Made by a program: the position numbers and the translations under genes. From a virus: a stretch of DNA of 24,152 nt. Under the pieces are notes generated by a model, which was not told where the DNA came from, did no database searches, and saw nothing but the letters and a program-made list of their open reading frames with translations. Shown here piece by piece: positions 8,940-17,933 of this stretch (the stretch's first letter is position 1; each line of letters starts with the position of its first letter). The stretch is from positions 1 through 24,152 of the IMG/VR virus record IMGVR_UViG_3300042324_001856. One strand, 5' to 3'.

Positions 8940-11750
8940 CTAGGAAATAACAATTTTCGAAGACACATTAGCACTTACATCCAGATCGGAAGAAAGAATC
9001 ACCTTACCAAACATTCTTGTGCCAGCTACGTGAATAATCTTTTTAAGGACCTCAGAGTATTTTGTAAAAGGAACTTTGGATTGAATCTCGTAACTATATT
9101 CTTGGTAGTAGTCACTATCCAAAATTTTCTTATCACTAGAAGCAAAACCTCTAGTGGTAGAGAAGTACCCCTCACCTACACCCTGTTTATTAAGAGTTGT
9201 TTGTGCAGTAACAATGTAAGGAGATCCTTCTTTTTCTAAAAGAACGTTCTCACCATCGATATAACCAAATCCTGAATCAAGAACGGTAACACCACTTACG
9301 ACAGCATTAGCAACTTGCACGTTAGCACTGATATCTGCATTCTCACCAATTGGCAAAGAATCAGCCTCTTCTGTTACACTTGCAATAGTAGCTTGTGCAC
9401 CAGTTGTAGTACCAATAATAGTGTTGGCTGGATAAAAAGTATTTTCGAAACTCAGTCTCTTAACTACAAGTACAGTGTTGTTAGATCCCTCTTTAACTTG
9501 ACCAACTGCTGTTGTTGCTATTGTTACTGCTGTGTTTACAAGAACAATATTAGCAGTAGCATTAGTAGTTAATGTTTGGAGCTGGTATCCATTGGTATTT
9601 GTATTTTGGAATGATCCGGAAGTTGAATAAAGTTTAACTGATCCACTACCACCCGTGATGCCTGAAGAGTAAACAAAGCCTGTAGCTATGTTTGAAGTGC
9701 CGTTGCTTTGATAAACATACTCACTAGCTTCAAAAGTGCTTGTGGATGAACCATTAGCAGCAGTACCAGAGAAGTTTGTAACATTTAACTGAACAGCAGC
9801 TGAGTTAGATGTTTGTTTGACAATTTCACCGATAGCAAACAACTTAGTTGGACTACTAATTGTGATGGAAAAATCTTTACGTTTATAACCAGCAACGTCA
9901 GGCTCGTAAACTAAAACAAATGGATCTATGTTGTAATCTGTTCCAGGATTGATAGATGTAAGTGAAGCTACAGTGCCGATAACCGTGCTGTTATATCTCA
10001 GAGCATTAAGCAAAGTAGTATTAATGTCAGCACCAGGATACTTAACAAAGCCGTATCCTACTGCATTAGCATTGTTAGGACTCAAATCAAGATTGATATC
10101 GAGAAAAGGAATGCTACCAGTATTGTTTGCTGAAAGTAAGTCAGGTGTAATAAGCACTGTTTCTTCATTATCTAAAGAACCTACTTCAAAATCAGCATCT
10201 GAACCAGAGCTTACAAAATCAATGTTTGCGTAGCTGTTAGATGTTGAACCAACAACATAGGAAAATATAGATGATGGATAAAAAGTATTTAAAACAGAAT
10301 CCAAGCCAACGTGGGTAGCATTGGAACCAATCAATGTCCCCCTTGCTGTAATGTCTGCGTTGTTAGCAACTACAGCAGTAAAAGAAAGATTGGAAGTATA
10401 AGTGTTTACTGTAGCTATTGTCGCGTTATTAGTAACAAGTCTAAAAGAGGTATTAGTTGCAAAAACGTTACCACTGATTGGTCTTAATAATAAAGATCCT
10501 CTTGTAGTGTTAGCAGTAGTAGCAGATAAAATTAAAGCATTTGCTGATGAAGTAGCATTGACTGTTTCAATTACTGAATTAGCTGTAAAGAGGGATATAT
10601 TAGAAGATGTGTCGTAAACTAAATCCACTAAGCTAGCTTTGAATACCAAGTTTGATGCAACAATATTACCAGATATATTATTAACTCTTACTGTACCTAC
10701 AGTATTTGATACCAAAGTAACAGAAACAATTCCAGCAGTTGCGTTAGCCACTGATGAGTTACCTTGAGCAAAAAGGATAGTATTGGCTGCAAAATACTGA
10801 GCATTCACAGCACTTGTGAACCCAACTCTCATTACCTGCTGAGATACATTTTCAAATCTACCAAACGTTGTGATCTGAGTGTTACTATTAGTCAATGAGT
10901 TATATCTCAAAACCTTGTCTGAGATATAAACACTTGCAGTATTAGAGAATCCAAAACCACCATCCTCAATTTTAAAATTAACTCTACCTGTAGCACTTGA
11001 AATAGATGTTACGATTGCTTTGGCGTTTTTACCATTATCAGAAACAACGTTAAATTCATCTCCAATAGCAAAATCTTGGCCGCCATTAAGTACGTCAAGT
11101 GTTGTTAAAGAACCAGTAATAGATGGAGCATTAAAAGTGTTTGTGTTTGAAGTTTCAACAACCTGCTCACCATAAATAAAATCACCCCTGACGTTAGACA
11201 AGAAGAGTACATCGATAAATTTACCATTAACCCTCTTCTTTACAACACTCTCACAAAAAGCTTTTGCTCCTGTAGAAACGCCAACAACCTCTTTATTAAC
11301 AAAAGAAGCGTTTCTTGAGGAGATAGTAACCTCCAAATATTTTGGCTTAACCCAAGTACCATCAGAGGATTTTAACAGATCTTGCCCAGGAAGATATACT
11401 GCAGAGTCTTGATTAAAAAGAGCTCTCATCGCAAGCTTGACGCTTTGCTCATTTCCCTTGTTTTGATATAAATCCAGAATGTTTCTAATAAACAATCTTT
11501 CATCTGATTGAACAGACAAAGGAAGATCTTTAAGGAAAGTTTCTTTGAAGTGAACTATGAATTCATCTACAGTTTTATCAACATCTCTGTATTCAATCAA
11601 GTTCCTCGCATAGTATGCTTGCTGCCCAGTAGTTTCCAACCACTTATAATAAGACTTAACAAATTCAATAAACAATGGTCCCTCTTCATTGTAGAAGGCA
11701 GGAAATTGTGATTGAATTAAAGGGGAAACTAAGTCTTCAATATTCTTCAT
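8940..11750 (-). CDS. 7: Baseplate wedge protein, gp7-like, 936 aa
   Basis: Lies between gp6 and gp8, where T4 encodes gp7 (1032 aa), the wedge core protein. Residues 1-140 carry the conserved block seen in marine T4-like counterparts: SQFPAFYNEEGPLFIEFVKS, then a YYKWLE motif, RNLIEYRDVD and a helix ending in a GNEQSVKLAMRALF-type segment. The C-terminal 75 residues include ILDSDYYQEYSYEIQS and a HVAGTRMFGKV motif, also typical. Between them lies about 700 residues of Asn/Thr/Ser/Val-rich beta sequence with repeated small elements (GGQDFAIGDEF, GTDYNIDPFVLVYEP, FAIGEIVKQTSN, GFGYIDGENV). Assignment to gp7 rests on position, size and the terminal domains. The start overlaps the gp6 stop as ATGA, so translation is coupled. 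Confidence 0.75.
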   Translation of the reverse strand: MKNIEDLVSPLIQSQFPAFYNEEGPLFIEFVKSYYKWLETTGQQAYYARNLIEYRDVDKTVDEFIVHFKETFLKDLPLSVQSDERLFIRNILDLYQNKGNEQSVKLAMRALFNQDSAVYLPGQDLLKSSDGTWVKPKYLEVTISSRNASFVNKEVVGVSTGAKAFCESVVKKRVNGKFIDVLFLSNVRGDFIYGEQVVETSNTNTFNAPSITGSLTTLDVLNGGQDFAIGDEFNVVSDNGKNAKAIVTSISSATGRVNFKIEDGGFGFSNTASVYISDKVLRYNSLTNSNTQITTFGRFENVSQQVMRVGFTSAVNAQYFAANTILFAQGNSSVANATAGIVSVTLVSNTVGTVRVNNISGNIVASNLVFKASLVDLVYDTSSNISLFTANSVIETVNATSSANALILSATTANTTRGSLLLRPISGNVFATNTSFRLVTNNATIATVNTYTSNLSFTAVVANNADITARGTLIGSNATHVGLDSVLNTFYPSSIFSYVVGSTSNSYANIDFVSSGSDADFEVGSLDNEETVLITPDLLSANNTGSIPFLDINLDLSPNNANAVGYGFVKYPGADINTTLLNALRYNSTVIGTVASLTSINPGTDYNIDPFVLVYEPDVAGYKRKDFSITISSPTKLFAIGEIVKQTSNSAAVQLNVTNFSGTAANGSSTSTFEASEYVYQSNGTSNIATGFVYSSGITGGSGSVKLYSTSGSFQNTNTNGYQLQTLTTNATANIVLVNTAVTIATTAVGQVKEGSNNTVLVVKRLSFENTFYPANTIIGTTTGAQATIASVTEEADSLPIGENADISANVQVANAVVSGVTVLDSGFGYIDGENVLLEKEGSPYIVTAQTTLNKQGVGEGYFSTTRGFASSDKKILDSDYYQEYSYEIQSKVPFTKYSEVLKKIIHVAGTRMFGKVILSSDLDVSANVSSKIVIS

Positions 11751-13534
11751 AGCTTGACTGGTGTCACTGTAACTGTTACATCTTCATCTTTAATAGCAAG
11801 GATAACATTCTTTGAGCTTGAGAAATCTTTAGCATTACTTCTTGCGTATATTTTAATACCGGTACCCTCGTAGTCAGAAACATTGAGGTTTTGAATAGTA
11901 ACAATACCGTTTGTATAATCTACTAAACCAATATTCTTTTTAACCTCCACAATACCACCAGTCAATTTGGCAACATAAACGATACCTCTAGTATCATCAA
12001 CTAAAATTGATCTGTTGCCATCATATGTAAAAGGAGATGATTGAATTGTGTGACCATAGTGATATTCGGCAGTGTTTAAAGTTACACCTGTTTCCGCTTG
12101 GAATGGAAAGCCAAAATTAACATCAAAACTTTGATCGGTATTTGTTAACGGAGTAATGATCTTAATAGCACGAATTTCAGTATCATTGCTGATAATGCTA
12201 TCATCCGCTGAATCAATATCCTTTGTCAGCTTAGTGTAATAAACCGTCTTCTTGAACCCTTCAAGATTCGTTGTGTTGTGCGCACTAATCTTAGATAGCA
12301 CTGCTGTTCTAATATCGCTAGACAATTTTGTAGTTGCGTTTACATTATACTTAATATCAGATATTACTCTGACGTACATAAACTGGGGATCAACAAACAC
12401 AACATCAACAGTTAATGGAGTTTTGTCTTTGATAAAGTCACTGAACGTTTTAATTCTATTTGCTGGCGTACCATCCGCATTCTGAACATCAACAGAAATG
12501 AATACCTTACCAAATTGAGGAGGAACCAAGTCCTCACCACCATAAGCTGAAATGCTTTGGATATCACCAAAGTTAGCTTTTAGGATTGTTTCGTAATCCG
12601 TTGCTGTGACTGCTCTTCCTTGAACCTGGAAGTTTCTTGGAGCATTGTATCTAATAGATTCAATTGTTTCATTGATCGCTCCGCCAGTAGCACTTGAAAT
12701 GGTGCTAATAGACACGTTAGCGTGCGTATCGATATTTCCATCATTGAGGAATGTTGAAGCACCATTTGGCAACTCACCACTGGAAGTTCTATATTCAACA
12801 ACAATTACTGAACCATCTCTTGGTTTTCTACCAAAAACATTATCACCAAATCTTACTTCATATTGTTGGTTTTCTGCTGCTTCAACAAAATAAGCTCTCG
12901 TCAACGAAGTTAGACCAATTAGTGTTTCAGTTTTTGTGTAAGCAAGAGTAGTGGATCCACCATCTTCAATTACGGTTACAGAAACACTACCAGTATCAAT
13001 AGTTGGATTGGACAGAACAAATCTTTGGGATGTATTGCTATAATTCATCGTAAAACTATCAGCAATGTATGTTCCCTCATACAACATGATGTTAGCCGTG
13101 AATACACCGTTATTGGACGTGTTAATTACTTCATTTGAGGATGTTGAGAACGTGTATGTGTTTGAACCAACTCTAGAAGTGAAAGTTGTTCCTTTTGGAA
13201 TAACAATATTAGTCGTTGGTGATGAAGGGGTAACAGTTAGACCAATTTCTGCTGTTGCTGAAACGAAAGATCTTGGGGTGTAGTTTAAAGACTTTGCATG
13301 AGAGATAACACTATCTCGCAACTGTGCGGTGTCGATGAACATCTCACTAGCAACCATGTTAGTGTAGAAGGAATTCAAATACGTGTTGTATGACAGAAGG
13401 TCAACCAACGTGTTAATGTTAGACCCTTCAAAGTCTACATCTTTAAATGCTGTGTTATTCTTAAGGTATGTCTTAAGATTTGTTTTGATTGTTTGGAAAT
13501 CTAGTCCAACCAGATCGATGCTGGTGTTAGCCAT
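11747..13534 (-). CDS. 6: Baseplate wedge protein gp6 (baseplate J-like)
   Basis: A homologue of T4 gp6, whose dimers form the inner ring linking the six wedges around the hub. The N-terminus has the family pattern VDFEGSNINTLVDLLSYNTY followed by a FYTNMVASEMF segment and DSVISHAKSLNYTPRS. This is the membership signature of gp6/baseplate-J proteins: a helix recruiting the neighbouring subunit, then a conserved SLNYTP turn. The middle holds the baseplate-J core motif GRAVTATDYETILKANFGDI at about 303-323, followed by a GKVFISV strand. Length is 595 aa versus 660 in T4. The ATG directly follows the gp25 stop (TAAATG), with a TAGGAT stretch upstream acting as a plausible ribosome site. The gp25-gp6 order is usual for contractile injection systems. 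Confidence 0.93.
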   Translation of the reverse strand: MANTSIDLVGLDFQTIKTNLKTYLKNNTAFKDVDFEGSNINTLVDLLSYNTYLNSFYTNMVASEMFIDTAQLRDSVISHAKSLNYTPRSFVSATAEIGLTVTPSSPTTNIVIPKGTTFTSRVGSNTYTFSTSSNEVINTSNNGVFTANIMLYEGTYIADSFTMNYSNTSQRFVLSNPTIDTGSVSVTVIEDGGSTTLAYTKTETLIGLTSLTRAYFVEAAENQQYEVRFGDNVFGRKPRDGSVIVVEYRTSSGELPNGASTFLNDGNIDTHANVSISTISSATGGAINETIESIRYNAPRNFQVQGRAVTATDYETILKANFGDIQSISAYGGEDLVPPQFGKVFISVDVQNADGTPANRIKTFSDFIKDKTPLTVDVVFVDPQFMYVRVISDIKYNVNATTKLSSDIRTAVLSKISAHNTTNLEGFKKTVYYTKLTKDIDSADDSIISNDTEIRAIKIITPLTNTDQSFDVNFGFPFQAETGVTLNTAEYHYGHTIQSSPFTYDGNRSILVDDTRGIVYVAKLTGGIVEVKKNIGLVDYTNGIVTIQNLNVSDYEGTGIKIYARSNAKDFSSSKNVILAIKDEDVTVTVTPVKL

Positions 13535-13963
13535 TTATCGGATCCTATTTAAAATGAGTTCTAAAGTGACAGGTTCAGCTTTATTTATTACGCTGAAAAC
13601 AATATTAATGTACATGGAATTCTGATCTGGGTTGCCAGAGACATTAACATCGATTACATTAGCTCTTGGCTCGTGATTTCCAATTGCGGTTTTAATTAAG
13701 TCTGCAACAACTTGCTCTGTAGATGGTGAGAAGTTTTCAAACAACATCTTTCTAATGTCGCTACCAAATGTAGGATTGAAGAATCTTTCACCCTTGTCAG
13801 TCAATAGAATGTTTCTAATTGACCTTTTAACTGAGTCTTCGTTCTTATAAGATAGCAGATCTTTCTTAACCAGCTCCAAATCAAAATTAGAGTAAAAGTC
13901 AGAATAGACTAGCGGTTTGGCAGTCTGCGGGGTTGTTTTTGTTTTTCTTACTACGATTGCCAT
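13535..13963 (-). CDS. 25: Baseplate wedge protein gp25 (GPW/gp25 family)
   Basis: A short lysozyme-like-fold protein that binds gp6 and contacts the sheath initiator region of the baseplate. Family features visible here are SVKRSIRNILLTDKGERFFN, a PTFGSDIRKMLFEN block and the RANVIDVNV strand near the C-terminus. It has 142 residues, close to T4 gp25 (132). An AGGCGG Shine-Dalgarno lies about 6 bases before the ATG and overlaps the end of gp5, one base separating the gp5 stop from this start. The C-terminus ends in NRIR, abutting gp6. Confidence 0.93.
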   Translation of the reverse strand: MAIVVRKTKTTPQTAKPLVYSDFYSNFDLELVKKDLLSYKNEDSVKRSIRNILLTDKGERFFNPTFGSDIRKMLFENFSPSTEQVVADLIKTAIGNHEPRANVIDVNVSGNPDQNSMYINIVFSVINKAEPVTLELILNRIR

Positions 13964-13964
13964 A

Positions 13965-14798
13965 TTAGCCGCCTATGAATACTGTGCTTGATCCAGACTC
14001 AATCTTGTTGGTACCAACAGCATTGCCAGGATCCTGGGTGTCAGCTGTATCACCAACTCGAGCAGCTCCATTTGAGCCCTGATTGAGGTTGATCGTTTTA
14101 CCGTTAATCTTTATGTCCCCAGAAACATTTAAATTGTAGTTCCCGTCTACCTTGACGTTAACATTTCCTTTAACCTCAACATTAGCATTACCTTGGATGT
14201 AAACGGTCTTATCCTTAAGGACAACTTCTATATCATCCCCAACAATCTTATTAACTCGTCTACCTTCTTGGTTGATCTCAGTGTAAGTTCCTGTTCTGTG
14301 GAAAACATGGATTCTTTCCTTATTAGGAGTATCATCCAATTCTACAATGTGACCACTTTCGGATTGATATACTCTATTAAAAGGATAAGTTGCAGAATAA
14401 GCAGAAGAAGGTTCAGGACCAACAGTATTTTTATTTAGAGGGTTAACTTCTCTTGCAAGCAAAGTAACATCGTGTTTAGCTGGATCCCTATCTTCAATAC
14501 CAGGCAATGATCCTAAAATCATTGGCATTTGACCTTCACCACCATCAGCAAAGAATCCAACAACCGTAGATCCAACCATTAATCCTGTTGGTGATAGGCC
14601 AGTCTTCTGGTAACTAGCACTTGTTGGTTGCATAATAATAAAAGCCCACTGCAAGTCAGTAGTTGGAGTTTTAACTTTATCACCATGAAAGTTGTGAACT
14701 CTGACTTTAACACGACCAAGCTTTTGAGGATCATCTCTATCCTCAACAACACCAAACCACCAAAAGAAACCTTCAGTTCCAAAATTCTTTGTTGTCAT
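13965..14798 (-). CDS. 5: Central spike gp5-like protein without lysozyme domain, PAAR-like end
   Basis: Residues 13-100 form the OB-fold of gp5/VgrG spikes: WWFGVVEDRDDPQKLGRVKV matches T4 gp5 WFVGVVEDRMDPLKLGRVRV closely. Residues about 141-195 are a linker domain (GHIVELDDTPNKERIHVFH is typical of VgrG-type proteins). Residues about 198-241 form a beta-helix with roughly octad periodicity around repeated G-N/V-x-V units. The last residues, AARVGDTADTQ (245-255) and GSSTVFIGG (269-277), resemble a PAAR tip motif. At 277 aa it lacks the lysozyme domain that makes T4 gp5 575 aa. A murein-cutting domain is present instead on the 493-aa protein of the plus operon. The start overlaps the gp27-like stop (ATGA), pairing the two hub proteins. 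Confidence 0.9.
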   Translation of the reverse strand: MTTKNFGTEGFFWWFGVVEDRDDPQKLGRVKVRVHNFHGDKVKTPTTDLQWAFIIMQPTSASYQKTGLSPTGLMVGSTVVGFFADGGEGQMPMILGSLPGIEDRDPAKHDVTLLAREVNPLNKNTVGPEPSSAYSATYPFNRVYQSESGHIVELDDTPNKERIHVFHRTGTYTEINQEGRRVNKIVGDDIEVVLKDKTVYIQGNANVEVKGNVNVKVDGNYNLNVSGDIKINGKTINLNQGSNGAARVGDTADTQDPGNAVGTNKIESGSSTVFIGG

Positions 14799-16036
14799 CC
14801 TAAACCAACCTTATTGCAATCCATAGAGATGTAATGCTTTGTTTTACCTACAGTTGTAATATTGTGTCTCAATCTCGATATAATAAAGTTGCCACCAGTT
14901 ATATCATCAGTACCTTTAGATTCTGTTGTGCCACTGGCTTTGGGAAGATTGAGTTCAATTACATCACCGACTTTCAATGAGGAATCTCCAGGGACATACA
15001 ATCTAACAAAATTAGAATTGAACAATTTAGAATAAGCCAACCTTGCTCCCATCATATTCTCCAAAAAATTTTCTTTTCGGTTTGAGTCTTTTGGAATGTA
15101 AAAGTTGAAAGTTGCCTCGCTAGCAAATTCATCAATGGTTGATTCTGTTATATTAAGAGAGTTATTTTTGTTTGATCCGACCATTGCAGGAAACTGCTTC
15201 GTCATATCAAACGTAATATCATTAACTTTCTTTGTAAAGATATCGAAATATCTAACTTTATTTCTTACACCACCACTCTGAATAGTGTCAGCTATATCTG
15301 TTTTGCCAATATTTTCATACTCTATAATGTTTCTAAACATTAGAGCTTCTGTATTTTTATCCTTCTGGCCATTATTAAAATAGTAGAATTTTTTTGAACC
15401 AATTTTTTGTTTACCATCTTCCATCATTTGCTCTATACACTTAAAATTGAATCCATCTTGGTTTTCAAAGAACACAAATGAAGAGGATAGGTATTTTGGA
15501 TGAACAGCTCTCTTTCTCATGATATCTATAGCTACAAAAGGCGTTACTTTAGGAAACACTATAGTCTCGTTACCTTTGCAAGTATCAATATCTACAATTT
15601 TATTGGTTTTAAGGTATCTTGTAAAAATATTATTAACAATATCGTTGATAGTTTCATTATAGCTGTGAACAATATTAATATTGCCTTGAGCCAGCTGCTC
15701 TTCACTAACACATTTCAGTGTGTAATTGTACCCTTTGCCATTGATTTGCTGCTGTAAGTTGGTTATTGCATATGTTCTAAATTTGTACGTGGCTGGATAT
15801 GAAAGCCCTGGGGTTTGAAAGGTTATTTCAAAAATCTCTTCGCCGATGATGGGAAAATCATACAGCATACCAACCTTATCATCAAAAGTTATCTCAGCAT
15901 ACAATGTAGGTGAGTTAAAGTCTTCAAAGATATCAATCGAATATATTTGATCTGAAGGATTGATATTGGCTTTAGTGTTTTTATTACTAAGCGTGATACT
16001 TTTAATGATTACATCACCAACTTCATAATTATTCAT
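14795..16036 (-). CDS. 27: Baseplate hub protein, gp27-like
   Basis: A 413-aa protein (T4 gp27 is 391) located immediately before gp5 and translationally coupled to it. It has the layout of the gp27/VgrG-N/late-control-D hub family. An N-terminal beta barrel contains IYSIDIFEDFNSPTLYAEIT and an ITFQTPG strand. Next comes a second domain with the phrase YTLKCVSEEQLAQGNINIVH and a helix ETINDIVNNIFTRYL. A C-terminal barrel carries LYVPGDSSLKVGDVIELNLP, the typical GD-x-I-x-L-x-x-P strand of hub proteins, followed by NFIISRLRHNI. It forms the trimeric adaptor between the spike and the tail tube. Its own start overlaps the gp53 stop by four bases and an AGAGAG Shine-Dalgarno lies upstream. Identity by fold pattern and position rather than by strong residue identity to T4 gp27. 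Confidence 0.8.
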   Translation of the reverse strand: MNNYEVGDVIIKSITLSNKNTKANINPSDQIYSIDIFEDFNSPTLYAEITFDDKVGMLYDFPIIGEEIFEITFQTPGLSYPATYKFRTYAITNLQQQINGKGYNYTLKCVSEEQLAQGNINIVHSYNETINDIVNNIFTRYLKTNKIVDIDTCKGNETIVFPKVTPFVAIDIMRKRAVHPKYLSSSFVFFENQDGFNFKCIEQMMEDGKQKIGSKKFYYFNNGQKDKNTEALMFRNIIEYENIGKTDIADTIQSGGVRNKVRYFDIFTKKVNDITFDMTKQFPAMVGSNKNNSLNITESTIDEFASEATFNFYIPKDSNRKENFLENMMGARLAYSKLFNSNFVRLYVPGDSSLKVGDVIELNLPKASGTTESKGTDDITGGNFIISRLRHNITTVGKTKHYISMDCNKVGLG

Positions 16037-16845
16037 CTAAAAAGCTCTCTCATGTCTTTTTCTATCTTGCCAACGTAAGACTTGTCTAGAATTCTAATAT
16101 GGAGTTTGCTATCATTAAGTTCTTCCTCGTATGTGTATGCAGTAACTGGTTCCCAATAAGAAGCCTCCACATTGGAGATTGGTTGACTGACAGTATTTGC
16201 TGCGGTAATTGTAGCTCCTGTTGCTGCGCCAGTAGTGAACGAACCTGTAATCTTATCAATTACAACATGAGATGTATTTGCAAAAGTTACAAAACCTGAG
16301 GAAGTATTTTGTGTCAAACGATCACCTACACTAAATGTACCTGATGAGATTGTTAGATCAATTACTTTATTAGTTTCAAGTGCCTGGTCCATCTCCTTAC
16401 GTTCATAAGAAACAATACTACCACTGATACCTAAAACTGGTTTGAAATACTTCTTTAAAGAAGATACAAGAGCATTATAACTGGATATGGTCAATACCGT
16501 ATCATCTGATGCATAATTGTTTCTATAAAATAATATTTTTAAATGTGCGTTTGTGGTGGAGCCATATTTTGCGGTCACGTATTCGTAAAATTGTCTTTGG
16601 CTCAGCGGCCAATCATAATAAGGATCCATAATATCATTTGAAAGATATATCACCCAATCTAGTTCTGGGTTGTCATAATATCTTGCTGCAATCTGATCTG
16701 GTCTCTCACCTTGCTCAACAGTATATGGATAAAATACTGCAAGATTTTTTTGCACACTCTGATCAAATTTGACTTTTGATATTAGGTTGGTGACTATAGT
16801 ATTTGCATACTCAGTCGAAGGAAAAAAGTTAAAATATCCTGCCAT
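16033..16845 (-). CDS. 53: Baseplate wedge protein gp53 with an internal insertion
   Basis: Residues about 45-90 match T4 gp53 clearly: GERPDQIAARYYDNPELDWV (T4 SPRPEELANAIYGNPQLYWV), then LSNDIMDPYYDWPLSQRQFY (T4 MCNDNYDPYYGWITSQEAAY). The C-terminal ELNDSKLHIRILDKSYVGKI corresponds to the T4 ENEKLRQIKIIAKSDINSF segment. gp53 clamps the inner baseplate wedge and helps join wedges. At 270 aa it exceeds T4 gp53 (196 aa). The extra sequence at about residues 160-222 (nt 16180-16370) is a small beta module, F-S-V-G-D-R-L-T-Q followed by a Gly/Ala/Thr-rich strand series, that resembles modules in gp7-, gp8- and DUF4815-type neighbours. The ATG shares one base with the gp48 stop (TAATG) after a GGAG ribosome site. 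Confidence 0.93.
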   Translation of the reverse strand: MAGYFNFFPSTEYANTIVTNLISKVKFDQSVQKNLAVFYPYTVEQGERPDQIAARYYDNPELDWVIYLSNDIMDPYYDWPLSQRQFYEYVTAKYGSTTNAHLKILFYRNNYASDDTVLTISSYNALVSSLKKYFKPVLGISGSIVSYERKEMDQALETNKVIDLTISSGTFSVGDRLTQNTSSGFVTFANTSHVVIDKITGSFTTGAATGATITAANTVSQPISNVEASYWEPVTAYTYEEELNDSKLHIRILDKSYVGKIEKDMRELFR

Positions 16846-17933
16846 TATGCTCCACTCCCTGGCATAACATTACCCAATGAAGGTGATACTGTTCTATCAT
16901 ATCTTTCATCTTCATAGTCATTTCTCGTAACAACTCTGATCTCTTTGAAGTTTAAACCAATTTCAATATCCGTGGGTGAACCATCCTTAAAGAAAGCAGG
17001 CGTTCCATTAGGTGCATAATTGACCGTCATTGATTCTAAAACGGATTTTTGGATTTTGTAGGGTTCAATATCCTTAGGACCAAAAGATATATTAACAACA
17101 TCAGGGAAAGAAAACAATGGACCAGTTGAAGCTTCAGCACTTAGACCAGTTCCTGGAAGCATTCTTCTTTTGATTGTTTTAATAATCTTTTTAAGCAAAT
17201 CAGACTCTTGCTGATTCTTAGGAGAAAATCTAAATGTAAAACTATGAGTTCTTAATGTTAAATCTTGAAATATGGCCGCTAGATGGGGATTTGGTACTAA
17301 TCCAGTAGCCTTGTCTACATTAGCTTTTAATGTTTCATTTGTAATTAGATTGTCTCGAGCTAGAACGTAAGCTGATTCTGTCAAACTATTTCCCACAGCT
17401 CCAAATGCACCCGTTATTGCACCACCAACTTGACCTCCCAATCCAATTGTACCCTCCATACCTTTAGTAGCGCCTGCAAAAGCTGTTCCTATTACAGGAC
17501 CAAGTTTAGCATCATTGTATGTAACAGAAAAATTCTCATTTAAGCTGGAAGGTATTGGAAATACCACGACTACTGTTGGTTCATCCGTGGCAACTTTCAA
17601 TGCTGCTTCTTTGTGATACGATACAAAACTAAATTTAATAAAGTACTTACCTATGTCTTGTGGATAAGTTAAAACCTGTAGTTCATCTTTCCTATTCAAA
17701 GCATCTTTTGACACTTGAGCAGCTAAAGCACTTGGTGAATTACCAAAATCATTGTTTTTGAATTTGGTTATGGGTTTGTAACCCGCAGCAGAGGCAGCAC
17801 CTGCAACATCACCGAATTGGGTTTTGTTGTAAGATTGCTGTGTTTGTGATACAATACTACCTACTTTGTTTGCGAGTGCCGCTCCGGCCGCAAACCCAGC
17901 TACCGTGGCCGCGGCTTTAGAGAAAAACGCCAT
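16845..17933 (-). CDS. 48: Baseplate tail-tube cap gp48-like
   Basis: A 362-aa protein, essentially the length of T4 gp48 (364). The C-terminal third shows the family pattern: a VVNISFGPKDIEPYKIQKSV strand region followed by TVNYAPNGTPAFFKDGSPTD and EIGLNFKEIRVVTRNDY. T4 gp48 has FGPCQIQSIRFDKTPNG ... PSTFTLEITMREIITLNRASLY at the same place. The N-terminal 40 residues are Ala/Gly-rich and hydrophobic (AAATVAGFAAGAALANKVGS), and another Gly-rich stretch lies at about 150-185. gp48 sits on top of the hub and, with gp54, starts tube polymerisation. It is the first gene of the leftward operon. AGGAA about 8 bases before the ATG is the likely ribosome site. T4 encodes gp48 next to gp54; here gp54 is on the opposite strand about 1 kb away. 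Confidence 0.85.
   Translation of the reverse strand: MAFFSKAAATVAGFAAGAALANKVGSIVSQTQQSYNKTQFGDVAGAASAAGYKPITKFKNNDFGNSPSALAAQVSKDALNRKDELQVLTYPQDIGKYFIKFSFVSYHKEAALKVATDEPTVVVVFPIPSSLNENFSVTYNDAKLGPVIGTAFAGATKGMEGTIGLGGQVGGAITGAFGAVGNSLTESAYVLARDNLITNETLKANVDKATGLVPNPHLAAIFQDLTLRTHSFTFRFSPKNQQESDLLKKIIKTIKRRMLPGTGLSAEASTGPLFSFPDVVNISFGPKDIEPYKIQKSVLESMTVNYAPNGTPAFFKDGSPTDIEIGLNFKEIRVVTRNDYEDERYDRTVSPSLGNVMPGSGA

Noticed and set aside
11171-11178. CATAAATA on the plus strand inside the gp7-like gene
   Set aside because: It would drive antisense transcription with no plus-strand gene downstream. Treated as chance in AT-rich coding DNA.
13569-13577. AATAAATA-like sequence on the minus strand near the end of gp25
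   Set aside because: More than 30 bases before the gp6 ATG, so it lacks the 6-base spacing of the other three boxes, and gp6 has its own ribosome-site-like sequence and directly abuts gp25.
16845-17933. Membrane-protein reading of gp48 because of its hydrophobic N-terminus
   Set aside because: The Ala/Gly-rich stretch is short of a convincing membrane segment context, and the C-terminal half matches the tube-cap family by pattern, length and position.
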